Shown piece after piece: positions 49,270 to 62,353 of a stretch of DNA of 64,000 nt. Numbering within the stretch: position 1 is the stretch's first letter; every line of letters begins with the position of its first letter. Both the position numbers and the translations under genes were made by a program. The notes below the pieces were generated by a model that saw nothing but the letters and a program-made list of their open reading frames with translations, was not told where the DNA came from and searched no databases. Origin of the DNA: Leptoclinus maculatus (Eukaryota > Chordata > Actinopteri > Perciformes > Stichaeidae); contig JAVDOI010000012.1 in assembly GCA_032191485.1 (NCBI GenBank), forward strand, positions 10,354,635 to 10,418,634, in the 5' to 3' direction.

Positions 49270-50249
49270 TAGATCCTGCCCAGAAAACGCAGACACTCAC
49301 TTAATATAATCAGCCTGTCAACAACTGCTCAGTCTGCTCTCACACGGCATGTTAAAGCACAGTCGAGCGCTGAGATGTGAAGGGCGTGTGCTCATGATGG
49401 AGTGGCATCTGTGTTCTGCCCATATCGACAGAGGCTCCGTATACTTGACCTCGACTCCTGCGGTGTGCTCTGCATAAGTTCACCGGGCACTTGCCGTGAG
49501 GAGCACGCGTCACACAAAAGCACCAAAGAGCCGCATGTAATTGGGGATACAATGACTTTTGTGAAAGTGTCAGCTGTGGGTCTCGTGTTATATCGTGGCC
49601 TTTCACAGGATGTCACTCTCATTTGCTTTTGCTCTTTGAGAAATGACCTTCCCAAAAAAACGTCACGACTGTTTAACTAGTTCCTTGTGCCAGAGCGAGA
49701 TAAGACACAACAATGTGCCCTCGACTGGTAATTAATGCTCTGGTTGGGTCGGATGTGGGGTGACTCAACAAAGAGCACGAGTGGTTAGTGGGGAAGGAAA
49801 GCACTGGCAAACATCTTCCAACAGGCACTATTATGTTAATGGTGTCGCAGAGAGAGACGAGAATGCGAATGGGCAATGTGGGATAGCTCGTCCATCATAA
49901 TAGAGGTTTGATAAGATTGTTTCGCTAAAATGATCCGACAGTGAGAGCCGTGCACACATGCATATAGGTGAGAAAAAGATAATGATCACGGGCGCATTCT
50001 GGGCAACATCAGAAACGGCTTCATTAAAAAACAGAGTTTTTGACAAAGATGACAAAGAATTTGCCAAAGTCAATTATTAAGTTTTCATGATGTGTTCATC
50101 TTGAAAGATCTAGGTTTTGGCGAGAATCTTGATGTTTTCACAGCAAGTATGACCTGTTTAACTTTCTAACACTATTCCTACGCAGCTTATAATACATCAT
50201 TAAAAACTACTAAAGACAAGATTCTTTTTTGGTACTCTTTTGAATTGTG

Positions 50250-50625
50250 TGTCTTTATTCAAATAACCACTGTAGATGACAAGAACAAAGTATATAGATA
50301 ACCTTTAGAATTTTTGACAGTTTACACTGACTTTGGGACGGTCAAAAGGATCTTTTGGGATGGATGGTCCAAAGAAATTGTATGGAGCTTTGTATACCAG
50401 CTGCTGTGTCAAAACAAAACAACAAAAACTATCTGTATTGGCCGGTATGGCTCATCAACAATCAATCGGCAATTGGTATAGCGGAAAGGACGTGATCGGG
50501 GGACATCTCTAAAAGTTATATTTGCTCTCTTTTTTCTGCCGATCCGATCAGGGACTCAAAACCGTGATACGATATGAACCGCAACTTTTGTGACCTGTTG
50601 CATTCGTTGCATCGATTGCTGATAG
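50250..50625 (+). repeat. R2 interspersed repeat, plus-oriented copy
   Basis: Contains AACCACTGTAGATGACAAG, TTTGACAGTTTACACTGACT, CTTTGTATACCAGCTGCTGT, TCTGTATTGGCCGGTATGGC and CATCTCTAAAAGTTATATTT in order. All recur, reversed, at 53285-53000. The last 100 bp (ACTCAAAACCGTGATACGAT) look like further DNA-transposon sequence. Confidence 0.75.
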
Positions 50626-51539
50626 TGAAGATAAAATGAAGGAAGCTGAAGAAAGACTCTGGAGTCTCCAGTAACACACATCTTGGAAAGTAGATACAGT
50701 TACCGTGGGGAATATCATTTCCTGATGAGTTTTCAACCTCTGGTAGAGCTGTGGAGCTGCTTTTCCAGTGGGTTCCCCTGTGCTTTAATATACATGTGCA
50801 TGTCCTGGTGCACACGAGTGACTCCTGCCAATGAGGTAACACGCCAAGACGTGAAGCAATGTGCCAACAAAGGCAGGGAAGACAAAGACTCCAAAGTAGT
50901 ACACATGCAGGATTTGAAACCCTTTGCAAATGTTTAAGAGAAAGACACATTTGTTAGACCTCATGGATACACACAATGTGTTTTGGCGCAGATACAATAC
51001 GTTTATTATGTGCCTCTGGATGAAACTAAAGAATACCCTCTGATCCTGTGGCAAGAGGGCCCGCCCTGCCCCATGATTTGAAGGTTCAGATGAGCAGCTG
51101 TAAAGCGATTAGTTCGGGGTGCAATGACCTGTGCAAGAATGAGCAGACAGGCAGCAGAATGAGGCTCCATTATGTGAGCGTCTGATGTGGAGGAGAGGTG
51201 AGCCTGGATGGCCTTGCTTACACTCTACACTGTCCACATTGTTGACTCTGAACTGTTAATTCAAGGTAATTTGAAATCACTGTGAGGTTGCGGCCCCACT
51301 ACTGACTGCTGGTAGCACACATAGACACACTCACCCACCCAAATGCACATTCAAATCTGCACTTTGGGAGGCAAATGCATATTTGCAACCAGGTCTCAAA
51401 TGAACTTATTTCACTGCCTGCCACTGTGGCTGTGACATTCAATGTTTGATATATTTCACGCAAAAAACCTTTACATGCATGTTAAATTCCAGTGTTTGAA
51501 ATTACACCGTAGCTACCGGGGGAGCCCTATTGTACACAG

Positions 51540-51610
51540 TCCTGTATTGTACTTTGTTATAGTCATCTATAGTAGTTATTTGCATAAAAACCCAAATGAT
51601 TAGGAAATAA
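51540..51610 (-). repeat. R2 interspersed repeat, small fragment
   Basis: GTCATCTATAGTAGTTATTT followed by GCATAAAAA resembles GTCATCTACAGTTGTTATCT plus GCATAAAAA at about 53238-53267. Confidence 0.5.
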
Positions 51611-52999
51611 ATAATTCTATTTTTATTGAAATATTTGCCATGATTGAGAAATATCTTGGCATATCTCTCAGCCTATTATAACCTGCTAGTGTTAGGAAGT
51701 TAAACACGTCAGAATTTCTATGAGTAGCGCTTGAACGCATCATAATCTAACTCGATGCAGCCTTTCGTTTACGTTAGCTCCATTATAGCCCAGCAGGACT
51801 GTGCTGTGTGAGCGAAAGCAAGCACATGTTTAGATTGCTTGCGCAATGACATAAGAACTTGACATTTCTACACAGCAATGTGCTTTTCCGACACTCAAGT
51901 TGTTGACAACCACACAGTGAACATGAAATCATCGGCGACAACCAATGAGGCAGCAGGAGGACGTCCGGCCCCTCCTTCCCAGGAACCAGTCGTGTTCCTC
52001 AGAGAGAAGTCGTGCTGCAGCAACAACAGCTCCTTACAAAGCCAGGAAGGAAAAGACTGAAAGCGGAGCAGCTATGAGGCGATATAGGCCATGTGAGTAA
52101 TTGAAAACAATATAACACTAATGAGATTACATCATATTTCCCTGGGAAAACTGCTTTGAGGTGGTGAGGTGGATTACTTTAAATCCGAGTGACTGGATAG
52201 AATTAAAGACGGAGTCAATCAGTCAATACAAAACATGCACCATTATGTTTTTGTATAATTCTTTAAGCCCAAACTTTAAACTTGACAGGATAACAAGTGA
52301 ATCAAACAAATCTACTCTCATCACAAAATCACCTTCATCATCATCTGGATCCATATTGCACCCTAAAGTCCACTGAGGCGTTATCAGCATCTGTTGGCTA
52401 CAAAGGCAGAGTTACTTCAGTTGTGAATGGTACTTGATGTACAAAACTGTAGCTGAATATGAGATCTGAGCACAGAGATATGAAACTCTGACACAATTAT
52501 ACCCAGATGACAAAAGGGACACACGTCATGTTCTTCATTTGAGTTTTAACTCAAGAAAAACAGACTGTATTTATGAGATATTATCTCTCTGAAAATGTCT
52601 AATCCTTTGATTATCTATTAGTAGGTAAAACTCAGCAAATTGTTCAAAACCATTCAAGCATTGGGGAGACTGCAAATCCCAATGGAATTACTGTCTTGAA
52701 GAAAATAACAAAATTGACCTGGTGAAGGCTATTCACATTTAATAAGATACTGCTCTGACCTGTACACATCCACAATGAAATGCAACAGAAAAACATTCTG
52801 TTTGCCCTTTCAAGAAATACGGTATGTGGCCAGAATTAAATAGGTGTTCGGATTTGAAGATTTGATTTGATATTGGAGTTGTTTACTGCTGCCTGAGTGG
52901 AGTGGTTGTAGGAATAAGAGCTATTGATCATTGCCCAATGTCTTAAATGTCTTAAATGCAATCAGGATTGTGTCAAGGTTTTGAGTTGAAAAAAAAAGA

Positions 53000-53285
53000 A
53001 AGAAGCAAATATAACTTTTAGAGATGCTACAATCATGTTTTTTTTGCCACCGATACCAATTGCAGATCGGCGATGAGCCATATCGGCCAATACAGATTGT
53101 TTTTGTTTATTTGTCACAGCAACTGGTATACAAGGCTCCAGACTATATCATTTCACCACTGTCCCGAAAAATCATTTCACCCGCCCCAAAGTCAGTTTGT
53201 CGAAAATTCTAATTCTAATCCCTTTTACCAGTAATTGTCATCTACAGTTGTTATCTGCATAAAAAGATTGTATTTTTGTTGGTAT
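53000..53285 (-). repeat. R2 interspersed repeat, minus-oriented copy
   Basis: The reverse complement runs ATAACAACTGTAGATGACAA, GACAAACTGACTTTGGGG, CTTGTATACCAGTTGCTGTG, TCTGTATTGGCCGATATGGC and CATCTCTAAAAGTTATATTT, matching the copy at 50250 block for block. The two copies are inverted about 2.5 kb apart. Confidence 0.75.
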
Positions 53286-54479
53286 AAAAAAAAATGTAAC
53301 CGTACACTTCACGAATCAACTAAAGTAGTTTACACCACTACACGGTAACTACACAAAGCGAACACTACAGATCCCACATACACACTCGGACACAAACTTG
53401 GGTCAATACTCCCTCATCGGCTCATGAATTAATAAGGGTGGTCCAGACAACACTTTGGTAATGAGACAATTAACTCCTCATCTGGCATTGTCATCCAACA
53501 GCTCTCGAACAACAGAAGAGCCGGCAGACGTGAGCGCAAGAGTCAGAGAGGAGGGAGGGGGTGATGGGGAGGTGGTACAGAAACAGGTAATCAACGTCTA
53601 ATTCAAGTAATGCCAGAGACGAGGACAGCTGAAGGAAAAGGCGAGGGGAATAGCAAGAGAGGGGAGCGAGTCAAAGGCCGATGAGGAGGATGAGCGAGAG
53701 AAGAAAGCTGAAATGGGAAAGAGATTGATTGAGAAGACGGGAGAAAAGGGGAGAACGAGCAAGTGGCAAAACTGAAGCAATTACCCGTGGTACCATGTTC
53801 CTGTCCATTCTGCTCGCTGCAGGACTCGTGGGAGAGAGCAGAAGATGTGAGAGTGCTGTGAGAGGTCAGCAGAGCGGACTTGTGTCTTCTCTAAACCCCA
53901 TCATCAACAAGGTGGTCCCTAGGTGAGCTATGGGACACTTAAAGTGCACCCTATGGTCTGGTATACATCTGCACATCATAGTGAAAACACGGCCCAAACT
54001 GGAGAATATCCGCAGATGTAGTGAATGAGGAACGTTTGATGCACTCTTTCAGCTTGAATGTACATAGAAAAGCTTCCGACTCAAACCCTGTGCCATCAGT
54101 TATTCAGATTGATATTATGTCAGTGTATGGTGTTCTTAAGTGAGTGGGAAATCATCCTGTTGCAGCAGAACTGCTGGCAACACATCATCTGCCTGGTGTG
54201 CTCCTCCTACGCAGTACAGCATTTTTACATTTTCTATTGTATGTCCAACTGGCCCATTATAGACAACCCCATTTAGCATTTAATCACGTCTCAATAAGAA
54301 ATCTCAACATCGCCTGGATCAATGCTCCCCGGCTCGAGTGAAATCAATGGGCCCTATGTCGGGCCGAGACTCATTCGTGTGCTGCTGCTCCGTGGTGCAA
54401 AATGCAGGATGCCAGAGGACGGAGATGTATGAAGGAGGTGTTGCTGCTGCGTCAGGGAGACAGAGAAGGAAAAGGGGGA

Positions 54480-54519
54480 GGATCGATACTACGTCATAAT
54501 AATGACGTAGTATCGATCC
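54480..54519. repeat. perfect 18-bp inverted repeat with 4-base loop
   Basis: GGATCGATACTACGTCAT (54480-54497), loop AATA, then the exact reverse complement (54502-54519). Each arm contains ATCGAT and a TGACGTA (CRE-like) core. It is flanked by an imperfect direct repeat starting ATGCAGGATGC (54402 and 54541). Confidence 0.95.
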
Positions 54520-54705
54520 AAGTCGGAAAACAAGCCCTGGATGCAGGATGCTGCAGGGGGACGGATGCTCAATCGATTCCCGTCCCTGGTGCCAGACAAA
54601 GCACAGGATTATAGAGGTTTGCATGGAGAAAAGAATGGATACGAGAACACATAGATGGTTAGACAGGCAGGCAGCGAGATAAAGACAGATGGGACAGATA
54701 GATCT

Positions 54706-54723
54706 GGGGGGGGGGGGGGGGGG
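54706..54723. repeat. G18 homopolymer
   Basis: Eighteen guanines. Confidence 0.95.
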
Positions 54724-55028
54724 CGACAACAGAGAAAAGTGAGCTTTGGTTAAATAAACGCAAAGAAAAAGAAATTGTCTTCCACGTGCTGTAGAATTTA
54801 CCCTTTTCTAAGTCCCACCCCTCAAACACAGACTGGCCAATCATAGCGTAGCATGGGCCAGCTCCAACCAGGGTCCGACAGCTATCCGGCTCTGCTACAT
54901 ATAGACTCTCATTCGATCGTTTCAGATTTTCTTCATTTCTACTCTGGTTTTGTGGATTTCGAGCTAGTTAAACATTGTGTAATAGTGATACTCGTTACCT
55001 GGAGAGGTTGGAAGGAGATATATACGTT

Positions 55029-55512
55029 TGTAACATAGAATGTATACAAGAAGTGGACATAGTCATCGTGACGTCACCCATTGGTTTGTGGACTGCCGTT
55101 TTGAAGCCTCGAGTTCGGCAATTTTGCCCTCGCCATCTTGAATTGCGGCTGTTGCCATGTCGGTTTTCTCGCAACCAATGAACGGAGGTTACCATATTTG
55201 GAATGCAGAGGAGTGACGTAGAGACGGTGTATACAGCTCTGGTAGCGGCAGCTACCAGTCAATCACAGTAAGCCCATCATGCTGTATTGAAGAAGACCTG
55301 AAACTAGCGATTGAGACCATAAACTCATATTTACAATGTTTACTGAGGTAATAAATCAAAGTGAGAAGTCGGGTCAATCTCTCATAAACTTCCATACAAT
55401 CGGACTTCTTTCTGCAACCGGAGAAGTCGCCCCCTGCTGGCCAGTAGAGTGAATGCAACTTTGAAGACACTTCCGAACTGGTTTCACTTGGCAGAACCGG
55501 AGGTTGCTACCT
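55029..55512 (+). repeat. R3 dispersed repeat (teleost-type), near full length
   Basis: Contains CCATTGGTTTGTGGACTGCC, GTTTTGAAGCCTCGAGTTCG, CTTCCATACAATCGGACTTC, GTCGCCCCCTGCTGGCCAGT and GGTTTCACTTGGCAGAACCG. I recall this block order from many teleost genomes. There is one copy in this window, so recognition rests on memory. Non-coding; class uncertain. Confidence 0.55.
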
Positions 55513-55856
55513 GGTTTCTAGGTAAAAAGCATTTGGTGCTAATATTAGCAGAGTACGTTAGCATATCATTAAGTAGCGTTATCACTCCTATGCTATGCTA
55601 GCTTAAGGAGGTACACCTGCTGCTTTTTCTTTTTAATGATCGCAACAGTGAATCAAGTCCTACCCGGCTCTACAGTGTTGTTCCTTAATTTCATTGACTT
55701 CTGTCTCAAATCACCAGCTGACGTGGTGGTTTGTATTTACACGGTGATCTTTAGGATTTAGCTGCTATCTTTTTGCTGCTGAACGAATTTTACATCTTGA
55801 ATATATCTTTCAACTGCATATTGTAGACCCTCCTGTCTGCTTCTCTCTAAAATCGC

Positions 55857-55870
55857 TTTTTTTTTTTTTT
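55857..55870. repeat. T14 homopolymer
   Basis: Fourteen thymines. Confidence 0.9.
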
Positions 55871-56957
55871 ATTAGATAATATTCATTCAGGGAGTGCTGT
55901 ACAGTGTGGTAGCTCTGGCAGCTTGATGGAGCAGTAGTGGGGATGCGGCTTAGCAAAGGGTCAATTTACATCACGAGAATCTTAATACTACGGATGTGAT
56001 TTTATATTAAACCGACTCTACAAATGGTATTATACAACAGTCAATTGCAATTAGCATGAATCAGTGTGCTTGGAGACTAGCCCGTTCATAATCCGGCCAA
56101 TGTGTGGACAGAGAGCCTCAGTAAACCTGCTCACTTTATCCCTCTTCCCTTCATACTCACTCCAAAGATCAGTGGGGGAATTTGATGCCAGTTGATACAT
56201 ATAAAAGCACATTTGGTTTCGATGCTTTTGAGGAAATGGAAACAAGCAGGTTGTCTCTGTTGTGAATTCTCATCTGCTCTTGCTGGCACTTTTCCGCATT
56301 GTGTTGGAGCAGCAGACCATCGCTGATGCAGAGCCACAGATGGGGAATGATGTTGACCAGATTGTGTCTCCGCAGCCTCGAAAAGACTTAAAAAACCTGC
56401 GTCCTCCGGGGATTACCGGCGTCTAGTAGGAAATTGGCCTAATCCAAAACAAATCCAGGGGGATATGTTCTCGTAATTCATTGATTGTGGAGAATGTCCT
56501 TTTAACCACACGTTCGACAGATCTTTTGTTGTCGCGCTTCACCGGCTGCAGACGCTACTAGCCAGCCGGGACTCGACTTGATTACACGCAAGCTGCATTA
56601 CAGATGCCAGAAAGGTAATCCCTTACATATTAATAAATAAAAATGTGTTTTCGATTGGATTACATTCATCAGTTTAACAAGTGATTTATACTGATTTAGA
56701 GACGTTTTGAAGGCCTCATTATACCCTTAATTAACTATTATTTCTGACTAAATGGTATTATTGCAAAAGGCTTAAACTTAAACTGTGCAGTTTACCTGTG
56801 ACAATTGTAGCTTTTTCTTTTGAGTAACAATGCAGTTATTCATCAATGACATAGTGGTCTGCAGACACACATACACTCACAGAGCAACAGGCTGGTGGTG
56901 TTATCAACCACTGTGTCATGGCAACCTTTGTTAATTACACGCTTCTGTGCCTCTGCC

Positions 56958-56959
<2 letters not shown>

Positions 56960-56996
<37 letters not shown>
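56960..56996. repeat. CA microsatellite
   Basis: 37 bp of CA preceded by a short C run. Confidence 0.95.
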
Positions 56997-56998
<2 letters not shown>

Positions 56999-58479
56999 CT
57001 CTCATCCTTGCTCCACTTGGTGCTGCACCCAAACTTCCTCCTAATTAATTGGAATCAACAAGAGCAGATCTAGTGTTGCCATATGTTTTGTTAGAGCCCT
57101 CCCTGAGAGCAGTGCGGCCCCTGCCCTCCTCACCTCTCTCTCTTTATGTCCCCACAGGGTACCAGTCGCCCGCTACCAATTAGCCTCGGCTTATGACCCA
57201 ACCCGAACCCCTCCTCCATTGCAAAGCCCCTTACATAAAGGGATCAGGAGTAGGACATATGTCCCCGTGTCTCCCGACGCTACAGCAGACCCCACGCCCC
57301 CACAGCCGAAGCCTGTGGATGACAGATGAGGCGGAAAAATAGCAACAAGGGTGGGGAGAAACAGAAAGGAAACATGAAGAAAAAAATGCCGTCTCACACC
57401 GTCGTTCAGTGCGTCTCCTCCTATCTTTCCCCTCTTCTCCTCCCCTCTCATGCTGTCTGCTATCCTTTTCCATCAGCCCCCTCCCCGCAATCTCTGCTCG
57501 TGCACCAAGTTTTACCGAACAGCAAGCTGCCGTTGCAGTCATAAAAGCTTCCCCTAAGCCAAATTGCATCGCAGCAGCGAGAGCGCAGCCAGCGGTGATT
57601 GCGCCACAGATTGCCTTTTGTGACCTGCCTCCTTGAGGTCTAGAGGTTGGAGCATGGTGACCTTCCTTGTCTTCAGACCGATATCTTATCTCTGTCTCAG
57701 GAGGGGCGATGGCGATGATGGATGTCTGCCTAATGGGCCTCGTGTTTCACTCTCGATAAACTCTATTTGATGACACTGCTGACGTTATTGATTCTATCAG
57801 GTTTCTATGGGGCTGAAAAAAGGAATCAAAGCTTTGTTGTTTTTCTTGAATATTCTCGGCTTGTCTAAACAAATACTGTTTATTTATGTGAATACGTTTG
57901 ACGAATGCTGTTTTCTCATATGAACTACAGATACGGTCCAGAGAATCAGGTACAGTTGTTGTCCGGGTTTCCCTTTCACACAACAGCATATTGTTCGTGT
58001 CAGACCCATTCTCACCTTCTGGAAATACTCCGTGTGGGTAGAGCGGGCAGCAGCAGGGACATGACGCGCATTACACCACGGTCATGTAGCCAGTTGGTAA
58101 TTTGGTCACAAACAACCAAGTCTCGTGCCGTTCCTTGAATTTCTCTGTCCTTTTTGGCGTTGTTAGACGTTCATGCTTCTCATCTTATCATTTAGACATT
58201 TTCGTCTGCGTCTTTGTGTAAATGACCCTACTTCATGCTAGAATTCTTCCAGTTTCACGCCAGCCGCAGGACAGAAACGTCACCAACAAAGGCTAGCCGC
58301 TCGCCGTGAATTCTCTAACAAAGACGCTATTCACACATGGGCTTGATCGGACATTACAGACTTTGTACAAGGGAGTAGTATTGTCAAAAATGTCCCACGT
58401 ACCTATACTTAATATTAGAAACTGTTTCAATACTTATTGTCTGTAGAAATGATACACAGGTGTGCTTTCTGCTCTCTTC

Positions 58480-58552
58480 CCAGGGTATCGAAAAGGATAT
58501 TGAGCATTGATATTTTTCAAGGTATTGTATCAAAGTTCAAAATTCCAGTTTC
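58480..58552. repeat. probable transposon-derived fragment
   Basis: GGGTATCGAAAAGGATATTG followed by AGGTATTGTATCAAAGTTC has the TATCGA/TATCAAA texture of hAT-derived fish repeats. No ends found. Confidence 0.3.
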
Positions 58553-61500
58553 ATGAGCTGGCAGGGTAAAGTCCATTTAATGTACGGTTCAACTGATTCA
58601 GACGTTTCAGTTCTCACACAGCTCCTCTGGGTAATGTCTAGATCATTTCATGGTTGCAGTTTATGTGTGAAAGGCTCAAGACCTCGTATAAGCCGAGAGC
58701 AGGAGGAGGTTGAGTTTTCTCACTCACACGAGGGCCGTTATGGCTAAAAATCTAGAGATTATGAATCGTGGATTTATTTTCAACTTCACACAAATCCCAG
58801 GTGAAATATCTACAGCGGTCAATGTCACTGCTCTCACGGTCATGAACACCTGTGGTTCAACCCCCGAGGACACTGCAGCTACCCGACTGGCTAAGTGGGC
58901 GTGTGGGGATGAGGTGTGGTAAATGGAGGGGGGGCTGATTCAGGAGAATGACGGGCCAGAAGAAGAGCAGAAGAGGGCAAGTCCACCAGAGGGTAAGATA
59001 AGCGAGCCTGTTCCGGAGGCCGACGATTGGAAGTTTTTTTCTGGTTACACGCGAGAGAGAAGGCAGAAAATTATTCATGTTTTATCACATACACAAACAC
59101 GAAGCATCCACTTTGTGATTTTTGTTTTGATTGCACAGACTGAAATTTAAGAACAGAGGCCAGTAGATACACAGTAGATAGGATTACGGTAGTGAAGTAC
59201 TAAAACTTATTTTCCTTTTTTTATCTCACACAACCACTTGTAAAAGAATCAATACGACGCATGTAGCTCTTCCGTTAGCGCCGTAAAATGCAATTCCACC
59301 TCACACCAAGTCAGGCAGGAAAGAACTAAACAAAGCAAGTATCTAGTGGCGACTTATTGATTCTGGTCCGATCACTACCCTATGGGGACCAATTCAGCTC
59401 AACGGGGTCCGGATTTTACCGACACGCTGGCCAGAGGTTTTTAAAATCATCAATTTACTAACATCAAAGTGCAAATGGGTTTTTGCTTTTTGCATTACAT
59501 TAATGTCGAAAAGCACTGAAAATCAATACTGGCTTTTTGTTACTCACATTGTGAATCTGCAGCAAAGTGTTTTTTGTAGTATGCAAATGCAGAGAAACAT
59601 TGTTTTCACTCAATACTCACAATCCTCCCACTGCTGACTAAATCACAATGTCTTACTTTTTATTGTGATTAATTAAAATTAATTTACAACAGCACCACCA
59701 CCCTGTAAACAAACATTTACATAAAATCAAGGTTAAAATGAGTTTAGCGGTGTTTACCATCCGCTACATTGGCATGCATTAAAACACACCAGCAGCTTCT
59801 TTTAACCTCATTGGTGGAATACTGCTGCACATTCCTTTACGGCGCTCAAAGCTTTGCATGTTCTTAGCGCTCAGTGTGAAGAACTATAGAAATATTTCAA
59901 CTTTAAACTATGGGCTGTGTGCGTCAACTAGCCTTCCAGTGGTCACCTAGCAACTACAGGATGCTACTTGGACAAACAAGAGGTGCCATGCCTCAAGGTT
60001 TCTGATTGATTTTAATGTTTTCTATAGCAGCAGGCCTGTGTTGTTGTTGTTTTTTCTTCTCCTTTAGGAATGCACAATGAGCCTGGACACAGAAGAACTA
60101 TTGTTCAGAGGTATACACTTACAGGAATGCTCTGTGCCTCCCCCTCTTCCCTCGGAGTTTCGCCACAGCACAAAATGACCAAAGTGTCATACAGTTAGTA
60201 TCCAAACTTTAAAAAAGTTTGAGATAGAAAAGGAGAGAAAGGCTTCAGACGTGATTACTTCTATCTTGCTGTGCAGCAGGAGGACAAAGAGAAGAGGTTA
60301 CCGGCTCGGCTGAGCTGGGGGCTGACAGCTCTAAGAAGCTCTGTGCAGAGGTAGATAAAGACATCAGAGTGGTGACATACACACTGGCGGATGCTGGATG
60401 GGAGACAGGAGCTTTCTACCATTCTAAACGCTCAGTGTTTTGGGGTAAGAGTTTGAGGAGGCACTATCGAGAAGAAGGGCAGAAAGCGGTGAAAGACCCG
60501 ATAAAAACAAAAGTCTCGGGGTAAAATGGAAAAACAAATCTTCGGCCGTGTTACATCATGGTACGGCATGGTTTGCACAGAGGTCAGAGCTCTTTGGGTC
60601 AACAGGTTTTAAAGGTGCAACCGAGGACTGCAACTATTACTCTGCCCTCCAGCAGAAGTGTAAGGATTCTGGATGGACAAAAATGTGATGCGATATTGAC
60701 CAACGGGCCGGCAATTCTTAAGTCTGGTCAGTGCTTAAGAGCACCGCTACTCCTCGATACTGCTCCGTGTCGAGAACAGTGCGCATTGCTGCCCACTCGA
60801 TGCGCACGGGCAAAAAGTAGAAATAAAATCTCAATATAACGAATCACAATGTTCCTGCAAAGGTTTCTGTGAGGATATTGTTTCACAACTCGCAGCTCAA
60901 CATTCACTTTTAACCTGTCTCCAGAGACTCATTAGTCAGGGAACACAGAGTGACACAGCGCTGAGGCATGCGTGGAAAAAGGCCTTGAAATCGGCGAGCC
61001 TTGGAGCAAGAACGGCCTGAGAGATCTGTTACAAAACACTTGGAACCCAGACACATGCTGCAGCTGTCTCTACTGAGCACACACGCGCATGGCAGATAAC
61101 CATGCAAAACTCCAGCAAAGACAGATCTAATAAACACACACGCGCACGCACCTGTGCACGCACCCGTTATTGTACGATTACTGCGAAAAGGCACCCGGTT
61201 CTTTCATTACATCGTTCTACATCAGTAGACTCTCTTTGGGATTTATTAGGTGAAATCCAGGAGGGCCAAATGAAGACAGATGAGCGGGACACAAACAAGA
61301 CAGGGAGCCGAGACAATGCAAGCAACATTAATACGATTCATACTTAAAACGCACAGCTGCTCACAGAAGAGGCTACTCCCGACAAACAGACACGACTCTC
61401 TCATACACGTCCACGCCCTTCCCTCCAACACACATACATAGTTCACTGAACAATGACTCGCCGCTGTGCTCAATGAACTACGACAAAGTATGTATGTCTC

Positions 61501-61648
61501 TGTGCGTGTGTGTGTGTGTTAAGTAATGCCCCAGCTGGACTCCAGCATAACACACTCCTGTTGTTCTTCCTGACCCCCAAGACGAGGCTCAGCCAGGCAC
61601 GCACAGCACCTCACACAACACTCAACTCGTCATGACTGAGCCAGCCCT

Positions 61649-61936
<288 letters not shown>

Positions 61937-62317
61937 CCAAAGTGCTGCCTTCCTCCCTGAAGTCTGTACACGGATCAGGAGAACAATAGGCTCTATTAGC
62001 CCACCCTCGGCTCCCTCCCTTCCTCAGGAGAGATAATTCCTATAGTTGTGTAATTACTTTGAATGACTAATAACACCCCTGAGCAATAAAAAAATGTGTA
62101 ACTTTGTCTGCGGAAAGAGATCTTGGCCTGAAGGCAGCAATAGTGGTGACTCTTTGGCTTCCACCGCGTGTCTCTCCTTTTGGCTTTGCACAGTGAGCAG
62201 AGCACAGCGGTGTCAAGCATAACTAAGAATGTAAAAACCTGATTTTATTTTTTGCACTTTGGATGAACCATGCACTTGAAAGAGGTCAGGATTAACAAGC
62301 AGTGAGCTCTAAATCAA

Positions 62318-62320
<3 letters not shown>

Positions 62321-62349
<29 letters not shown>
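62321..62349. repeat. TA microsatellite
   Basis: 29 bp of TA. A short CA run follows at about 62375-62393. Confidence 0.95.

Positions 62350-62353
<4 letters not shown>

Larger units (their letters stand above)
46160..55025. other. intronic block: R2 copies, long CA array, perfect hairpin
   Basis: Contains A18 (47324), the CA array at 49168-49267, R2 copies in opposite orientations (50250 and 53285), a purine-rich stretch at 53540-53775, the perfect inverted repeat (54480-54519) and G18 (54706). Stretches 46200-47300, 47400-49100 and 51700-53000 show only shadow reading frames and no feature I can support. Confidence 0.5.

Noticed and set aside
50516..50950. Minus-strand frame of 144 codons
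   Set aside because: Its C-terminal part is transposon-like repeat sequence and the rest has no recognised domain.
60265..60525. Protein-like open stretch with an acceptor-like GTGCAGCAG and donor-like GAG|GTAGAT
   Set aside because: No start codon, no recognised family, and an 80-codon open frame is expected by chance in 64 kb.
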